From Erythrobacter mangrovi (lineage in GTDB: Bacteria; Pseudomonadota; Alphaproteobacteria; Sphingomonadales; Sphingomonadaceae), in contig NZ_CP053921.1 in the NCBI RefSeq assembly GCF_013260645.1, positions 992,001 through 1,056,000 on the forward strand: a DNA stretch of 64,000 nt, written 5' to 3'. Under the pieces are notes generated by a model that worked only from the letters and a program-made list of their open reading frames with translations, made no database searches and was not told the DNA's origin. The position numbers and the translations under genes are program-made. Below are positions 39,049 through 47,191 of the stretch, in pieces. Position 1 is the first letter of the stretch; each line of letters opens with the position of its first letter.

Positions 39049-39462
39049 ATGCGCGGCTTAATCCTGACCGGCATGAGCGCAATCTCCCACGAATTCGACC
39101 TGAGCCAGGCCACCATGCTTCCGCCCGCGGAGACGGGCCCGCGCGAAACGCCCGATGTGGCGACACTGGCGAACCAGTGGGAAGCCGTCCACGAAGCTGC
39201 GGCGGCAGTCGGGCATCTGGCCCAGCTTGGCCGCGAAGTCGTGGGCGACGAGGTCGTAGGCCTGCCCCTGCGGGCGGCAGAAAAGGGCGGCTGGCACTAT
39301 GAAATGGTTGCTCGCGGGGTCGACGATCTTGCCGCAATCATGCAGCCGGGCTTGCGCGCGCTGCTTTCGCTCACCGCGCAGGGCCAGGACACCACCGCCG
39401 CGGCGCTGACTCTTTGGCACGAATTCCATACTTCACGCAGCGCTATCCTCTCGCTCATCTGA
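39049..39462 (+). CDS. hypothetical protein
   Basis: A 137-residue protein. The visible parts are a hydrophilic start, an alanine-rich amphipathic helix (VHEAAAAVGHLAQLG), WHYEMVARGVDDLAAI and a last LALWHEFHTSRS-like helix. It has no signal or membrane segment and I recognise no family. GGCAAG lies just before ATG 39049, and ATG 39073 is an alternative start. It is followed after 57 bp by mmcB, whose own SOS box suggests a separate promoter. Confidence 0.55.
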   Translation: MRGLILTGMSAISHEFDLSQATMLPPAETGPRETPDVATLANQWEAVHEAAAAVGHLAQLGREVVGDEVVGLPLRAAEKGGWHYEMVARGVDDLAAIMQPGLRALLSLTAQGQDTTAAALTLWHEFHTSRSAILSLI

Positions 39463-39492
39463 TCCTCCCGGCGCATCAAGTCGGTTGACGGC

Positions 39493-39507
39493 GTTCGCCA
39501 TCTGTTC
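39493..39507. promoter_or_regulatory. LexA (SOS) box upstream of mmcB
   Basis: GTTC-GCCATCT-GTTC is an exact match to the alphaproteobacterial LexA motif GTTC-N7-GTTC. It lies 13 bp before the mmcB start and just after TTGACG (39485-39490), a possible -35, so LexA binding would block the promoter. Confidence 0.8.
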
Positions 39508-39519
39508 CAATCCGTCTTC

Positions 39520-40002
39520 ATGACGGAATCGGTACAAGGCCTGCCCGAGACGGCAGCGATGGTGGCGCGCGGAATCGCGCGACTGTTCGCGCGCAACGAT
39601 ATCTGGTGCATTCCGGAAATGCCGCTGCGCAATGGGCGCCGCGCGGACCTGATGGGGGTCGACCCAAAGGGTCGCCTGATCATCGTCGAAATCAAGGTCC
39701 AGCGTGGCGACCTGCTGGGCGATGGCAAATGGCCCGACTACCTCGAATTCTGCGATCGCTTCTTCTGGGGGGTCCCGCCAGGCCTCGACCGGTCAGCGCT
39801 CGAGGGACCCGATTACCGCCCCGACATCTGCGGAATCATCGTCGCCGACGGCTACGATGGCGAGATCGTCAGGCCGGCGCCATTGCAGCCGCTGGCGGCT
39901 GCGCGGCGCAAGGTCGAGATCGAGCGGCTAGCGCGCGCTTCGCTTCGCCGGATGACGGTGGCGGGAGACCCGCACTGCGCGCCGTGGGGTACGGGTCGCT
40001 AG
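39520..40002 (+). CDS. mmcB: MmcB family DNA repair protein
   Basis: A 160-residue protein matching the MmcB (DUF1052) family. Characteristic segments are RNGRRADLMGVDPKGRLIIVEIKVQRGD, with a nuclease-like D...EIK core, and LEFCDRFFWGVPPG. In Caulobacter, MmcB is SOS-induced and protects against mitomycin C damage. An exact GTTC-N7-GTTC box at 39493-39507 supports damage control here as well. It is about the usual length with no export signal. Confidence 0.88.
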   Translation: MTESVQGLPETAAMVARGIARLFARNDIWCIPEMPLRNGRRADLMGVDPKGRLIIVEIKVQRGDLLGDGKWPDYLEFCDRFFWGVPPGLDRSALEGPDYRPDICGIIVADGYDGEIVRPAPLQPLAAARRKVEIERLARASLRRMTVAGDPHCAPWGTGR

Positions 40003-40052
40003 CCACAGTTCTTGTGGCTCCCCCGGCGAATACGGCATAGGAGCCGTCAAGC

Positions 40053-40769
40053 ATGTGGACCGGCATCCTCCTTTCCGCCCTGGCCATGACCGCAATCATC
40101 GCCGGGCGCTATCTCGCCAGCAGCGGCCTGTTTGCACTCGTCACCAATCGCGTCAGGCCAGGCTATCATGCCAAGCTGAGCGGGCAGATCCGTCGCGAGA
40201 TAGCCTGGTCGCTTGCTTCTGCAGCCATCTACGGCATCCCGGCGGGCGTGGTGGCGTGGGGCTGGCAGCAACGTGGCTGGACGCTGATCTATACGGGATG
40301 GAACGACTACCCCTTATGGTACCTGCCGCTTGCGCCATTCATCTACCTGCTGGCACACGACAGCTGGTTCTACTGGACCCATCGCTGGATGCACCGGCCG
40401 AGGCCGTTCCGGATCGCCCACGCGGTGCATCACGCCAGCCGGCCACCCACTGCCTGGGCGGCGATGAGCTTCCACCCGTGGGAAGCGCTCACGGGCGCGG
40501 TGGTGATCCCGGCTCTCGTGCTCATGGTGCCGATCCATGTCGCGATGCTAGGCCTGGTGCTGCTGGTGATGACCGTCATGGGCGTCACCAACCACATGGG
40601 CTGGGAGATGTTCCCGCGGAAACTGGTTCACTCGGCGTTAGGGGGCTGGCTGATAACCGCCAGCCACCATCAGCGTCACCATGAAGAGTATCGATGCAAC
40701 TACGGCCTCTATTTCCGTTTCTGGGATCGCTTGTGCGGAACCGACCGGGGGCTGAGCGAAACCCTGTGA
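40053..40769 (+). CDS. fatty acid hydroxylase/sterol desaturase family protein
   Basis: A 238-residue membrane enzyme with about five hydrophobic segments. The diiron histidine motifs are in order: HDSWFYWTHRWMH (residues about 108-120), HAVHHAS near 130, and the C-terminal TASHHQRHHEEYRCNYG. This is the non-heme diiron pattern of the family, which hydroxylates or desaturates sterols, carotenoids or fatty acids. Its stop overlaps the GTG of the DUF2141 gene (GTGA). No carotenoid genes are adjacent, so the substrate is unknown. Confidence 0.9.
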   Translation: MWTGILLSALAMTAIIAGRYLASSGLFALVTNRVRPGYHAKLSGQIRREIAWSLASAAIYGIPAGVVAWGWQQRGWTLIYTGWNDYPLWYLPLAPFIYLLAHDSWFYWTHRWMHRPRPFRIAHAVHHASRPPTAWAAMSFHPWEALTGAVVIPALVLMVPIHVAMLGLVLLVMTVMGVTNHMGWEMFPRKLVHSALGGWLITASHHQRHHEEYRCNYGLYFRFWDRLCGTDRGLSETL

Positions 40770-41212
40770 GAGGCCTCTCCGCCCTTGCGCTGTTGCCCTT
40801 CGCGCTCCTGCTTGGCGCAGCCGCCCCCGGCGACGGGGCGACGATCACCGTGTCCGTCACCGACCTGCGCAATGCCAAGGGTATCGTGCGCGCCTGCATG
40901 ACGACCGATGCCGACAAGTTCCCGCGCTGCCGTGGGGTGCCCGGGGCCTATGCCGCAACCGCCGATGCGCAAGAAGGCACAGTGACCTTCACCTTCACCG
41001 GGGTGAAGCCGGGGCGATATGCGATTGCGCTCCTGCATGACGAGAACAGCAATGGTAAGGCGGACCGGGTCCTCGGGATGATGCCCAAGGAGGGCTTCGG
41101 CTTCTCACGCGATGCCAAGGTCCAGATGGGTCCGCCCAGCTTTGCCGACGCAGCGATCGATATCGGCGAGGAAGACCGCGATCTTACCATCCGCATGCGC
41201 TACCTGCTCTGA
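40766..41212 (+). CDS. DUF2141 domain-containing protein, exported
   Basis: A 148-residue protein starting at GTG 40766, which overlaps the hydroxylase stop (GTGA) and gives a clean signal peptide (LSALALLPFALLLGAAA). The domain has AKGIVRACMTTDADKFPRC, AIALLHDENSNGKAD and the GFGFSRDA turn of DUF2141. It is a divergent paralogue of the gene at 36345. Translational coupling to a membrane oxygenase suggests a periplasmic accessory role, not proven. Confidence 0.87.
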   Translation: MRGLSALALLPFALLLGAAAPGDGATITVSVTDLRNAKGIVRACMTTDADKFPRCRGVPGAYAATADAQEGTVTFTFTGVKPGRYAIALLHDENSNGKADRVLGMMPKEGFGFSRDAKVQMGPPSFADAAIDIGEEDRDLTIRMRYLL

Positions 41213-41241
41213 CCCCGCCTTCGGCCAGCAGTGGCAAGGTT

Positions 41242-41260
41242 GGTTAATATGTTTAACCAT
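41242..41260. promoter_or_regulatory. CtrA-like palindrome upstream of the PAS_5 gene
   Basis: GGTTAATATGTTTAACC at 41242-41258 is an inverted repeat with GGTTAA/TTAACC arms around TATGT. It includes TTAACCAT (41253-41260), the half-site recognised by CtrA-type cell-cycle regulators in alphaproteobacteria. It lies 67 bp before the start codon at 41327. Confidence 0.5.
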
Positions 41261-41326
41261 ATGTTTACCACGCAGGGCTCATACCAATGTCGAATGAGCA
41301 GATCTCTTCCAGGGGCTTAAGGATTC

Positions 41327-43381
41327 ATGGACAGGCTTGGCGGCTATTTCGGCACGCATGAAGCGGATGAACCGCTCGACGATTTCGTCGGCGAGGCTGA
41401 CGCCCTGCCCGAACCGCCGCCCTCACCGGTCGGTCAGGACGAGAGGCGCATGCAGGTACGCGCCTACAACCACTGGGCAAGCCTGCTGGGCGACCGGATA
41501 TACCCCGCAATCGATGATCTCGAGCCACACACCCTCGACGATTTCGGCCCCTATTCGGTACTCCTCGATTTCTCCAACGGCATCGAGGATCCGACGGTTC
41601 GCTTCGTCGGCGCCGAATTGGCTGCCGAATGCGGCGAAGACGCAGTCCTGAACAAGCTCTCAGACGTACCCAGCCGTTCGGTACTCAGCCGCATAACCGA
41701 TCACTACATGCAGATCCTGGCCAACCAGGCGCCGATCGGATTCGAGGCCGAGTTCGTCAACGATCGCGGGTTGGCCGTGCTCTATCGCGGGATCCTGCTT
41801 CCCTATTCGTCCGACAACCACACGATCGACTTCATCTATGGGGTGATCAACTGGAAGGAAATGGCCGATCAGGGGACCGCCGACGAGCTGTTGCTCGAAA
41901 TCGGACAATCGCTTGGCGAGTATGACGACGGTGAGGATGCCGACGGTACGGGCGAGGCGATCGAGACTGCGGAAAGTCTGACTGCACAGGGCGAAACTGC
42001 GATGGATGAAGAAGGCGACGACGTGTTCGAACTGGGGAATACCCACATTTTCGAGCACGAATCCGACCCTGACCTTCCCCAGCCCGCCTTCGGGCAGGAA
42101 TCCTTCGCCGCAACCCCGGTGAGCAAGGCGCATCGCGGTTTCGATGCGCTTGGCAATCCAATCGGGGGGCACGGCCACAGCGACGAAGACGGATTCGACG
42201 AAGAGGATGGATACGGCGACTTCGACAGCGGCATAAAGACTGCCGCTGACTATGGCCTGCCCGATTGGGACGAAGACGAAGAGGAAGACGACGTCGACGA
42301 CCTCGTCGATCCACTTGCCGACGATGAATCGTCGAGCAGCCTCATGTCGCTGGTTAGCCGCGGTAACCGGAACAAGAAGTCCGTCGACCTGACGGGCAAT
42401 GAAACGCCGCCGCCGGTACCGCAGGCTTACTCGCCCGATCCGACGGTTCCGGCCTTCGTGCCCGAACCTCCGACCATCACCTTCTCGATGCCCGAGCCGT
42501 TCCAGGCTTACCGGCCCGAAGACGAGGCGGAGGAGGAGTACGCGGAGGAAATCGCCACCGAGCCCGTGTCGGTCGACTTTGGCGACGCGATGCTCGAGGA
42601 CGAGGAAGACGACGAAGACTTCGCTCCGGAGTTCGAAGCGGAATCCCTCACTGGAGTGGAATTGGCCACGCAAGATTTCGCAGACCCGGACGAGGACGAG
42701 TTCGAGGAACAGGCCTCACAGATCGAGCCTGCTATTGCAGATGCCGATACACCGCTCGAGATCGAGCAGGAAACACCGGAAGGCCTCTACGATTGCCTCG
42801 CTGCCGCGCGCGAATTGGCCCAGGCGGCGCAGAATACCGAGGATCGCAGCCGCAAGGCGCTCTACCAGGCAGTCAGCCTCGCCTACGACTTCAGTCTCGA
42901 GACCGAATCGGACCCCGACGGCTTCGCGGAGCTGCTCGAAGACAACGGTCTCACGGTGCAGGATCGCGCGCCGATGACCCCGGTGGTCAAGCTCGTGTTC
43001 GGCGCCGACTACGACAAAACCCGCTTGACCGAATACGCTGCAGTGCTGATGCATGCGCACCGCATCGGCGTGCAGCGCGGCACGCTGGCGCGCTACCTCG
43101 ACGAGGCCGAGGGCGGCCTCAAGGCCGTGGTCAATGCCGAACGCCGTGCGCGCAAGGAAGAGCAGGGCAAGCCGGTCGACGACACTGACGGTGTCCGCAA
43201 GGCTCTTGCGAAGCAGCTGCGCCGGCTCGATTCGCTCGAACTGGCTGATCTCGAATCCGAAGGGCCGGAGTTCGCGCTGGTCATGGTGCGCCGCACGCTC
43301 GACGGGAAGATCGTCATCCTGGGCGAGGTTCCGGAAGACATCCCGCTGGTAGAGCGCGCAGCCCGCAAGCTGCTTGGCTGA
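41327..43381 (+). CDS. PAS_5-type domain protein with long acidic linker
   Basis: A 684-residue cytoplasmic protein. Residues about 40-185 resemble the PAS_5 domain of alphaproteobacterial proteins (YNHWASLLGDRIYPAIDDL, VRFVGAELAAECG, ANQAPIGFEAEFVND, YRGILLPYSSD). Residues about 200-485 are an extremely Asp/Glu-rich, proline-containing linker with no recognisable fold. The last 190 residues are helical and basic-acidic mixed. The role is unknown. A PAS-sensing scaffold is plausible. A CtrA-like palindrome precedes it. Confidence 0.82.
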   Translation: MDRLGGYFGTHEADEPLDDFVGEADALPEPPPSPVGQDERRMQVRAYNHWASLLGDRIYPAIDDLEPHTLDDFGPYSVLLDFSNGIEDPTVRFVGAELAAECGEDAVLNKLSDVPSRSVLSRITDHYMQILANQAPIGFEAEFVNDRGLAVLYRGILLPYSSDNHTIDFIYGVINWKEMADQGTADELLLEIGQSLGEYDDGEDADGTGEAIETAESLTAQGETAMDEEGDDVFELGNTHIFEHESDPDLPQPAFGQESFAATPVSKAHRGFDALGNPIGGHGHSDEDGFDEEDGYGDFDSGIKTAADYGLPDWDEDEEEDDVDDLVDPLADDESSSSLMSLVSRGNRNKKSVDLTGNETPPPVPQAYSPDPTVPAFVPEPPTITFSMPEPFQAYRPEDEAEEEYAEEIATEPVSVDFGDAMLEDEEDDEDFAPEFEAESLTGVELATQDFADPDEDEFEEQASQIEPAIADADTPLEIEQETPEGLYDCLAAARELAQAAQNTEDRSRKALYQAVSLAYDFSLETESDPDGFAELLEDNGLTVQDRAPMTPVVKLVFGADYDKTRLTEYAAVLMHAHRIGVQRGTLARYLDEAEGGLKAVVNAERRARKEEQGKPVDDTDGVRKALAKQLRRLDSLELADLESEGPEFALVMVRRTLDGKIVILGEVPEDIPLVERAARKLLG

Positions 43382-43409
43382 GCGGCTCGCTTCGCGCAAA
43401 TAGGGCTTG

Positions 43410-43444
43410 TCGCCCGGGTGCTGCCTTGGCTAGCGCCCGGGCGA
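43410..43444 (+). terminator. candidate terminator after the PAS_5 gene
   Basis: TCGCCCGGG and CCCGGGCGA form a perfect 9-bp stem around a 17-base loop, followed shortly by CCTTTTC, in the gap before the next hydrolase. Confidence 0.5.
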
Positions 43445-43475
43445 TGTCCTTTTCCCCGCCCATCCGCTCGACAAG

Positions 43476-44399
43476 GTGAAACGCATGCTCCCGGTCTTCG
43501 GCATGTACATCGCCCTGCTTGTCCTGGTCGCAGCCACCTTGTGGGTAGCGATCCTCGTCAACGGTCCCGCGGTACTCGATGCCATCGATCGTCTTGCGAG
43601 CGGCGATCGTGGTGTACGACTGGTGGCGCACGCCAGCTACGGCGAACAGCCCGCGCAGAAGCTGCGATACTATGTACCAGCAGCCCCTGGCCACGATCTG
43701 CCGGCCCTCATCTTCTTCCATGGCGGCGGCTGGCAGTCGGGAGATCCCGACGATTACGGCTTCGTCGCAAGGGCGCTGGCGCCCGAAGGCTTCGTCGTCG
43801 TGCTGGCTGGCTATCGACTTGGCCAAGAGGGGCGCTACCCCGCCATGCTCCAGGATGCTGCCCGGGCCATTGCGCAGGCTCGTGCCGATGTCCGCAAATT
43901 CGGCGGCGACCCCGATCGGATCGTGCTTTCCGGCCACTCGGCAGGGGCCTACAACGCCGTGCAAGTGGTGCTCGAACAGCGCTGGCTGGCTGAAGCAGGG
44001 GTCCCGCAATCCGCCATCAAGGGCGTTGCAGGGCTGTCTGGCCCCTACGATTTCCACCCTTTTACCAATGACTCGGCGAAGCTGACTTTCGAAACCGTTG
44101 GCGCCGGACCTGAAAGCCAGCCGGTCAACCATGCGCGTGGCGACGCACCAGCGATGCTGCTGGTCCATGGCGAAGAGGATACGCTGGTCAAGCCGCGCAA
44201 TACGCGGGCCCTCGCCGCGGCTCTCGGTACCAAAACGGCGCAGGTCGAGACGGCATTCTACCCTGCCATGGATCACAATGCACCGCTGATCTCGCTGGCT
44301 GCCCCATGGCGTCATCGCCGCGATGTCGCCGCACGCATTGCGACATTCGCGCGTCGGGTAACGGACGTTTCAGTTCCGGTTCAGGCCGAAAGGCCTTAG
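43476..44399 (+). CDS. alpha/beta hydrolase, HSL/esterase-like
   Basis: A 307-residue protein. It has an N-terminal membrane anchor (FGMYIALLVLVAATLWVAILV), then an alpha/beta hydrolase with FFHGGGW oxyanion motif near residue 85, nucleophile GHSAGA near residue 155, acid HGEEDT and the His in the PAMDHNAP segment. The HGGG and GHSAG pair place it with hormone-sensitive-lipase-like carboxylesterases. The catalytic part should face the periplasm. GTG 43476 is taken, and ATG 43485 is an equally possible start. Confidence 0.87.
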   Translation: MKRMLPVFGMYIALLVLVAATLWVAILVNGPAVLDAIDRLASGDRGVRLVAHASYGEQPAQKLRYYVPAAPGHDLPALIFFHGGGWQSGDPDDYGFVARALAPEGFVVVLAGYRLGQEGRYPAMLQDAARAIAQARADVRKFGGDPDRIVLSGHSAGAYNAVQVVLEQRWLAEAGVPQSAIKGVAGLSGPYDFHPFTNDSAKLTFETVGAGPESQPVNHARGDAPAMLLVHGEEDTLVKPRNTRALAAALGTKTAQVETAFYPAMDHNAPLISLAAPWRHRRDVAARIATFARRVTDVSVPVQAERP

Positions 44400-44408
44400 C
44401 AGGCAGTA

Positions 44409-45788
44409 ATGCGCTTTCCCGGTCGCCTGCTTGTCGCCCTTGCTGCCACCATGCTGGCAACCCAGCCTGTCGCCGCGCAAAGTGTGCTGCGCGATGCCGA
44501 GACCGAAGCATTCCTCGATGATATCTCCGCCCCGCTGATCGCCGCGGCCGGGCTGGAACCCGGCAATGTCGAGATCGTGCTGATAAACGATCCCTCGATC
44601 AACGCCTTCGTTGCCGGCGGCCAGGCGGTCTACATCCACTCCGGCCTGATCGAAGCTGCTGATACGGCGGAGGAAGTCCAGGGTGTGATCGCCCACGAAC
44701 TGGGACATATCACGGGCGGCCACGTGCTGCGCTATAGCGACGGCGCGGCGGCGGCCACCAAGATCTCGATCCTCAGCCTGATCGCCGGGGTCGGCGCCGC
44801 ATTGGCCGGATCCGGTGATGCCGCCATCGGGCTGCTCGGACTTGGCCAGCAGGCGGCCCTCGGCAACTTCCTCTCGTTCAGTCGTACCCAGGAGTCTTCG
44901 GCCGACTTCGCCGGTGCCGATTTCCTGTCCAAGGCAGGCATTTCGGGGCGCGGGTCGCTGGCATTCTTCGGCAAGTTGCTCAACCAGGAGTTCCGCTATG
45001 GCTACAGCCAGTCGGACGAGGCCGGCTTCTATCGCACGCACCCGCTGTCCGGAGATCGCATCGCGCGGCTGAAGGAGGTCTTTGAAAGGGACCCTGCCTG
45101 GAACGCGTCGGCCAACGCCCGGCAGCAGGCAGGTTTCGAAAGGGTCAAGGCGAAACTGACCGGCTATATCGCCAAGCCCGCCGCAACCTTGCGCGATTAT
45201 CCCGAAAGTAGCCAGACAGTCCCGGCGCTCTATGCCCGCGCCTATGCCTATCACAAGTCGGCCCATGTCGACCGCGCATTGGCGACCACCGACGCGTTGC
45301 TCGCGCGCAATCCCGACGATCCTTATTTCCTCGAACTCAAGGGTCAGGTGCTGCTCGAATCTGGTCGCCCGACCGAAGCGCTTGAACCGTTGCGCCGGGC
45401 GACTCAGCTCACCAATGCGGAACCGCTGATTGCCGGCTTGTTCGGCCATGCCCTGATTGCGACCGAAGATGCCGCAAACTTCGAGGAAGCGGAACGGGTG
45501 CTTCGCGCTGCGGTTGGACGCGATCGCTATAACCCTTTCGCCTGGTACCAGCTTGGCGTGGTCTATGCCGCCCGGGGCGACATCCCCCGCGCGCGCTTGG
45601 CGAGCGCCGAACAGCAGGTGCTGAGCGGTGCCTATGCGCTCGCCATCAGGAGCGCACAGGCGGCGGAAGCGGGGCTGGAAACCGGCACGCCAGATTGGCT
45701 ACGGGCGCAGGACATCGGGTTCGAAGCACGTGCCTTGTTGGAACGGCAGTGCGAATTGGAACGGGGCCGCAGTTGCGAGCGGCGCTGA
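44409..45788 (+). CDS. M48 family metalloprotease with TPR domain (BepA-like)
   Basis: A 459-residue protein. The signal peptide (LLVALAATMLATQPVAA) is followed by an M48 domain with HELGHITGGHV (residues about 97-107) and the third-ligand segment ESSADFAGADF. The second half has TPR-like helical repeats (LLARNPDDPYFLELKGQVL, ALEPLRRATQLTNAEP). This matches periplasmic BepA/YfgC-type proteases that monitor outer membrane protein assembly. It begins 9 bp after the hydrolase gene. A DsbA-like gene follows. Confidence 0.92.
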   Translation: MRFPGRLLVALAATMLATQPVAAQSVLRDAETEAFLDDISAPLIAAAGLEPGNVEIVLINDPSINAFVAGGQAVYIHSGLIEAADTAEEVQGVIAHELGHITGGHVLRYSDGAAAATKISILSLIAGVGAALAGSGDAAIGLLGLGQQAALGNFLSFSRTQESSADFAGADFLSKAGISGRGSLAFFGKLLNQEFRYGYSQSDEAGFYRTHPLSGDRIARLKEVFERDPAWNASANARQQAGFERVKAKLTGYIAKPAATLRDYPESSQTVPALYARAYAYHKSAHVDRALATTDALLARNPDDPYFLELKGQVLLESGRPTEALEPLRRATQLTNAEPLIAGLFGHALIATEDAANFEEAERVLRAAVGRDRYNPFAWYQLGVVYAARGDIPRARLASAEQQVLSGAYALAIRSAQAAEAGLETGTPDWLRAQDIGFEARALLERQCELERGRSCERR

Positions 45789-45807
45789 TCGGCGCCAAAG
45801 GGCAGAT

Positions 45808-46494
45808 ATGAAGAACCACATCCTTACCGCGCTGATCGCGCTCGTCTTCGGCTTCTCAGGCGCTGGCCTGTGGTCGGTCAGTGGACTAGGCGACAGCCAG
45901 GTCCGCGAATACATGCTGTCGCACCCCGAGATTCTGCCGGAGATGGCGGAGGCCTACCAGCGCGACCAAGCCCAGCAACGGTTGGCAGGCATCGCGGGCG
46001 AAGTTGGCGTCCCCTTCCCCGGCGCCGTGCTCGGCAATCCGCAGGGCAGCAAGGTGCTGGTCAAGTTCACCGACTATGGTTGCACATATTGCCGGCAGAG
46101 CATCGCTGAGATCGACAAGCTGATTGCCACCGATTCCGAGGTGAAAGTGGTTGTCCGCGAATGGCCTATTTTCGAAGGCAGCGAAGCCGCTGCTCGAATG
46201 GGCCTCGCAGCAGCAAAGCAGGGCAAGTTTGCGGCCTTCTACCACGCCATGTTCAAGCTCGGTCCACCGAGCGAGGCGAGTATTGCCCAGGCTGCGCAGG
46301 CCGCCGGCCTCGACATGGCGGCAGCGGAAGCCTTTGCCCAATCGGATGAGGCCACGGAGGAGATCGCGCGCACCATGTCGTTCGCACGCACGCTTGGCTT
46401 TACCGGTACGCCGAGCTGGGTTGCGGGCAGCGAAGTGATCGAAGGGCTGGTACCTTACGAAAGGCTGGCGGAAGCGCTCGACGCCGAAGGCTGA
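45808..46494 (+). CDS. DsbA family disulfide oxidoreductase-like protein
   Basis: A 228-residue protein starting at ATG 45808, 19 bp after the protease stop. An export signal (ALIALVFGFSGAGLWS) precedes the thioredoxin-fold domain with FTDYGCTYCRQSI, active-site C92-x-x-C95, and the late FTGTPSWVAGSEV cis-proline segment. Likely a periplasmic thiol oxidant or reductant. The neighbouring BepA-like protease fits outer-envelope quality control. The exact redox partner cannot be told. Confidence 0.9.
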   Translation: MKNHILTALIALVFGFSGAGLWSVSGLGDSQVREYMLSHPEILPEMAEAYQRDQAQQRLAGIAGEVGVPFPGAVLGNPQGSKVLVKFTDYGCTYCRQSIAEIDKLIATDSEVKVVVREWPIFEGSEAAARMGLAAAKQGKFAAFYHAMFKLGPPSEASIAQAAQAAGLDMAAAEAFAQSDEATEEIARTMSFARTLGFTGTPSWVAGSEVIEGLVPYERLAEALDAEG

Positions 46495-46498
46495 GACC

Positions 46499-47110
46499 TT
46501 ACTCTTCGGCGACTGCCTTTGCATACATCGAGGCTAGCGGACGCTCCATCACGCGGCGAACCATGGGTTCGAAGAACTCGAGCGGCTCGCTGTCGTAGTC
46601 AGGATCGAATGCCGCCTGGTCGTACTTCTCGCAGAATTCGCGGCATGCCTCGAAATACGGATTATCGCGGAACTGGTCGCGCGCATTCTGGTCCATGCCG
46701 AGGAAGTGGAAGTAATAATAGCCCTGGAAAGCGCCGTGATTCTGGCAGATCCAGTGCACTTCCTCGCTGACGAAAGGCTTGATGATCGAAGCCGCAACTT
46801 CGGGATGGTTGTAGCTACCCAGCGTATCACCGATGTCGTGGAGCAGGGCCATCACCACATATTGCTCGTCGCGGCCGTCGCGGTGGGCCCGGGTCGCGGT
46901 CTGTAATGAATGCTCCAGCCGATCGACGGGGAAACCTCCAAAATCGCCATCGAGCAGCTTGAGGTGGTCGAGCACACGGTCGGGCAAGCCCTTGGCGAAG
47001 GCACGATACTCGCCTCCGATGATCGCCCAGTCTTCCGCCGTTCCTTCCTTCATTTCGCGGAACTTGGCCCGTTCACGGCTTTCGTGGTCGATTGTTTCGT
47101 GCACGCCCAT
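46499..47110 (-). CDS. HD domain protein, putative mixed-valent diiron oxygenase (PhnZ/MIOX-like)
   Basis: A 203-residue protein. The candidate metal ligands are H67 (RLEHSLQTA), H91-D92 (LLHDIGD), H102 (YNHPEV), H125 (CQNHGAF) and D164 (KYDQAAFD), an HHDHHD set like that of the PhnZ/MIOX diiron oxygenases, which cleave C-H bonds using O2. The H67-to-H91 spacing of 24 equals that of PhnZ, but the PhnZ Tyr/Glu lid pair is not obvious. The substrate is unknown. A phosphohydrolase is the alternative. Convergent with the DsbA-like gene. Confidence 0.75.
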   Translation of the reverse strand: MGVHETIDHESRERAKFREMKEGTAEDWAIIGGEYRAFAKGLPDRVLDHLKLLDGDFGGFPVDRLEHSLQTATRAHRDGRDEQYVVMALLHDIGDTLGSYNHPEVAASIIKPFVSEEVHWICQNHGAFQGYYYFHFLGMDQNARDQFRDNPYFEACREFCEKYDQAAFDPDYDSEPLEFFEPMVRRVMERPLASMYAKAVAEE

Positions 47111-47191
47111 CGCGTCTCTCCCTCACTTCGTCAGCGGGAATGAGTGTAGCGACTGGCGCAATTCGTCGCAATTGGGCTAGAGGAGGCGCGC

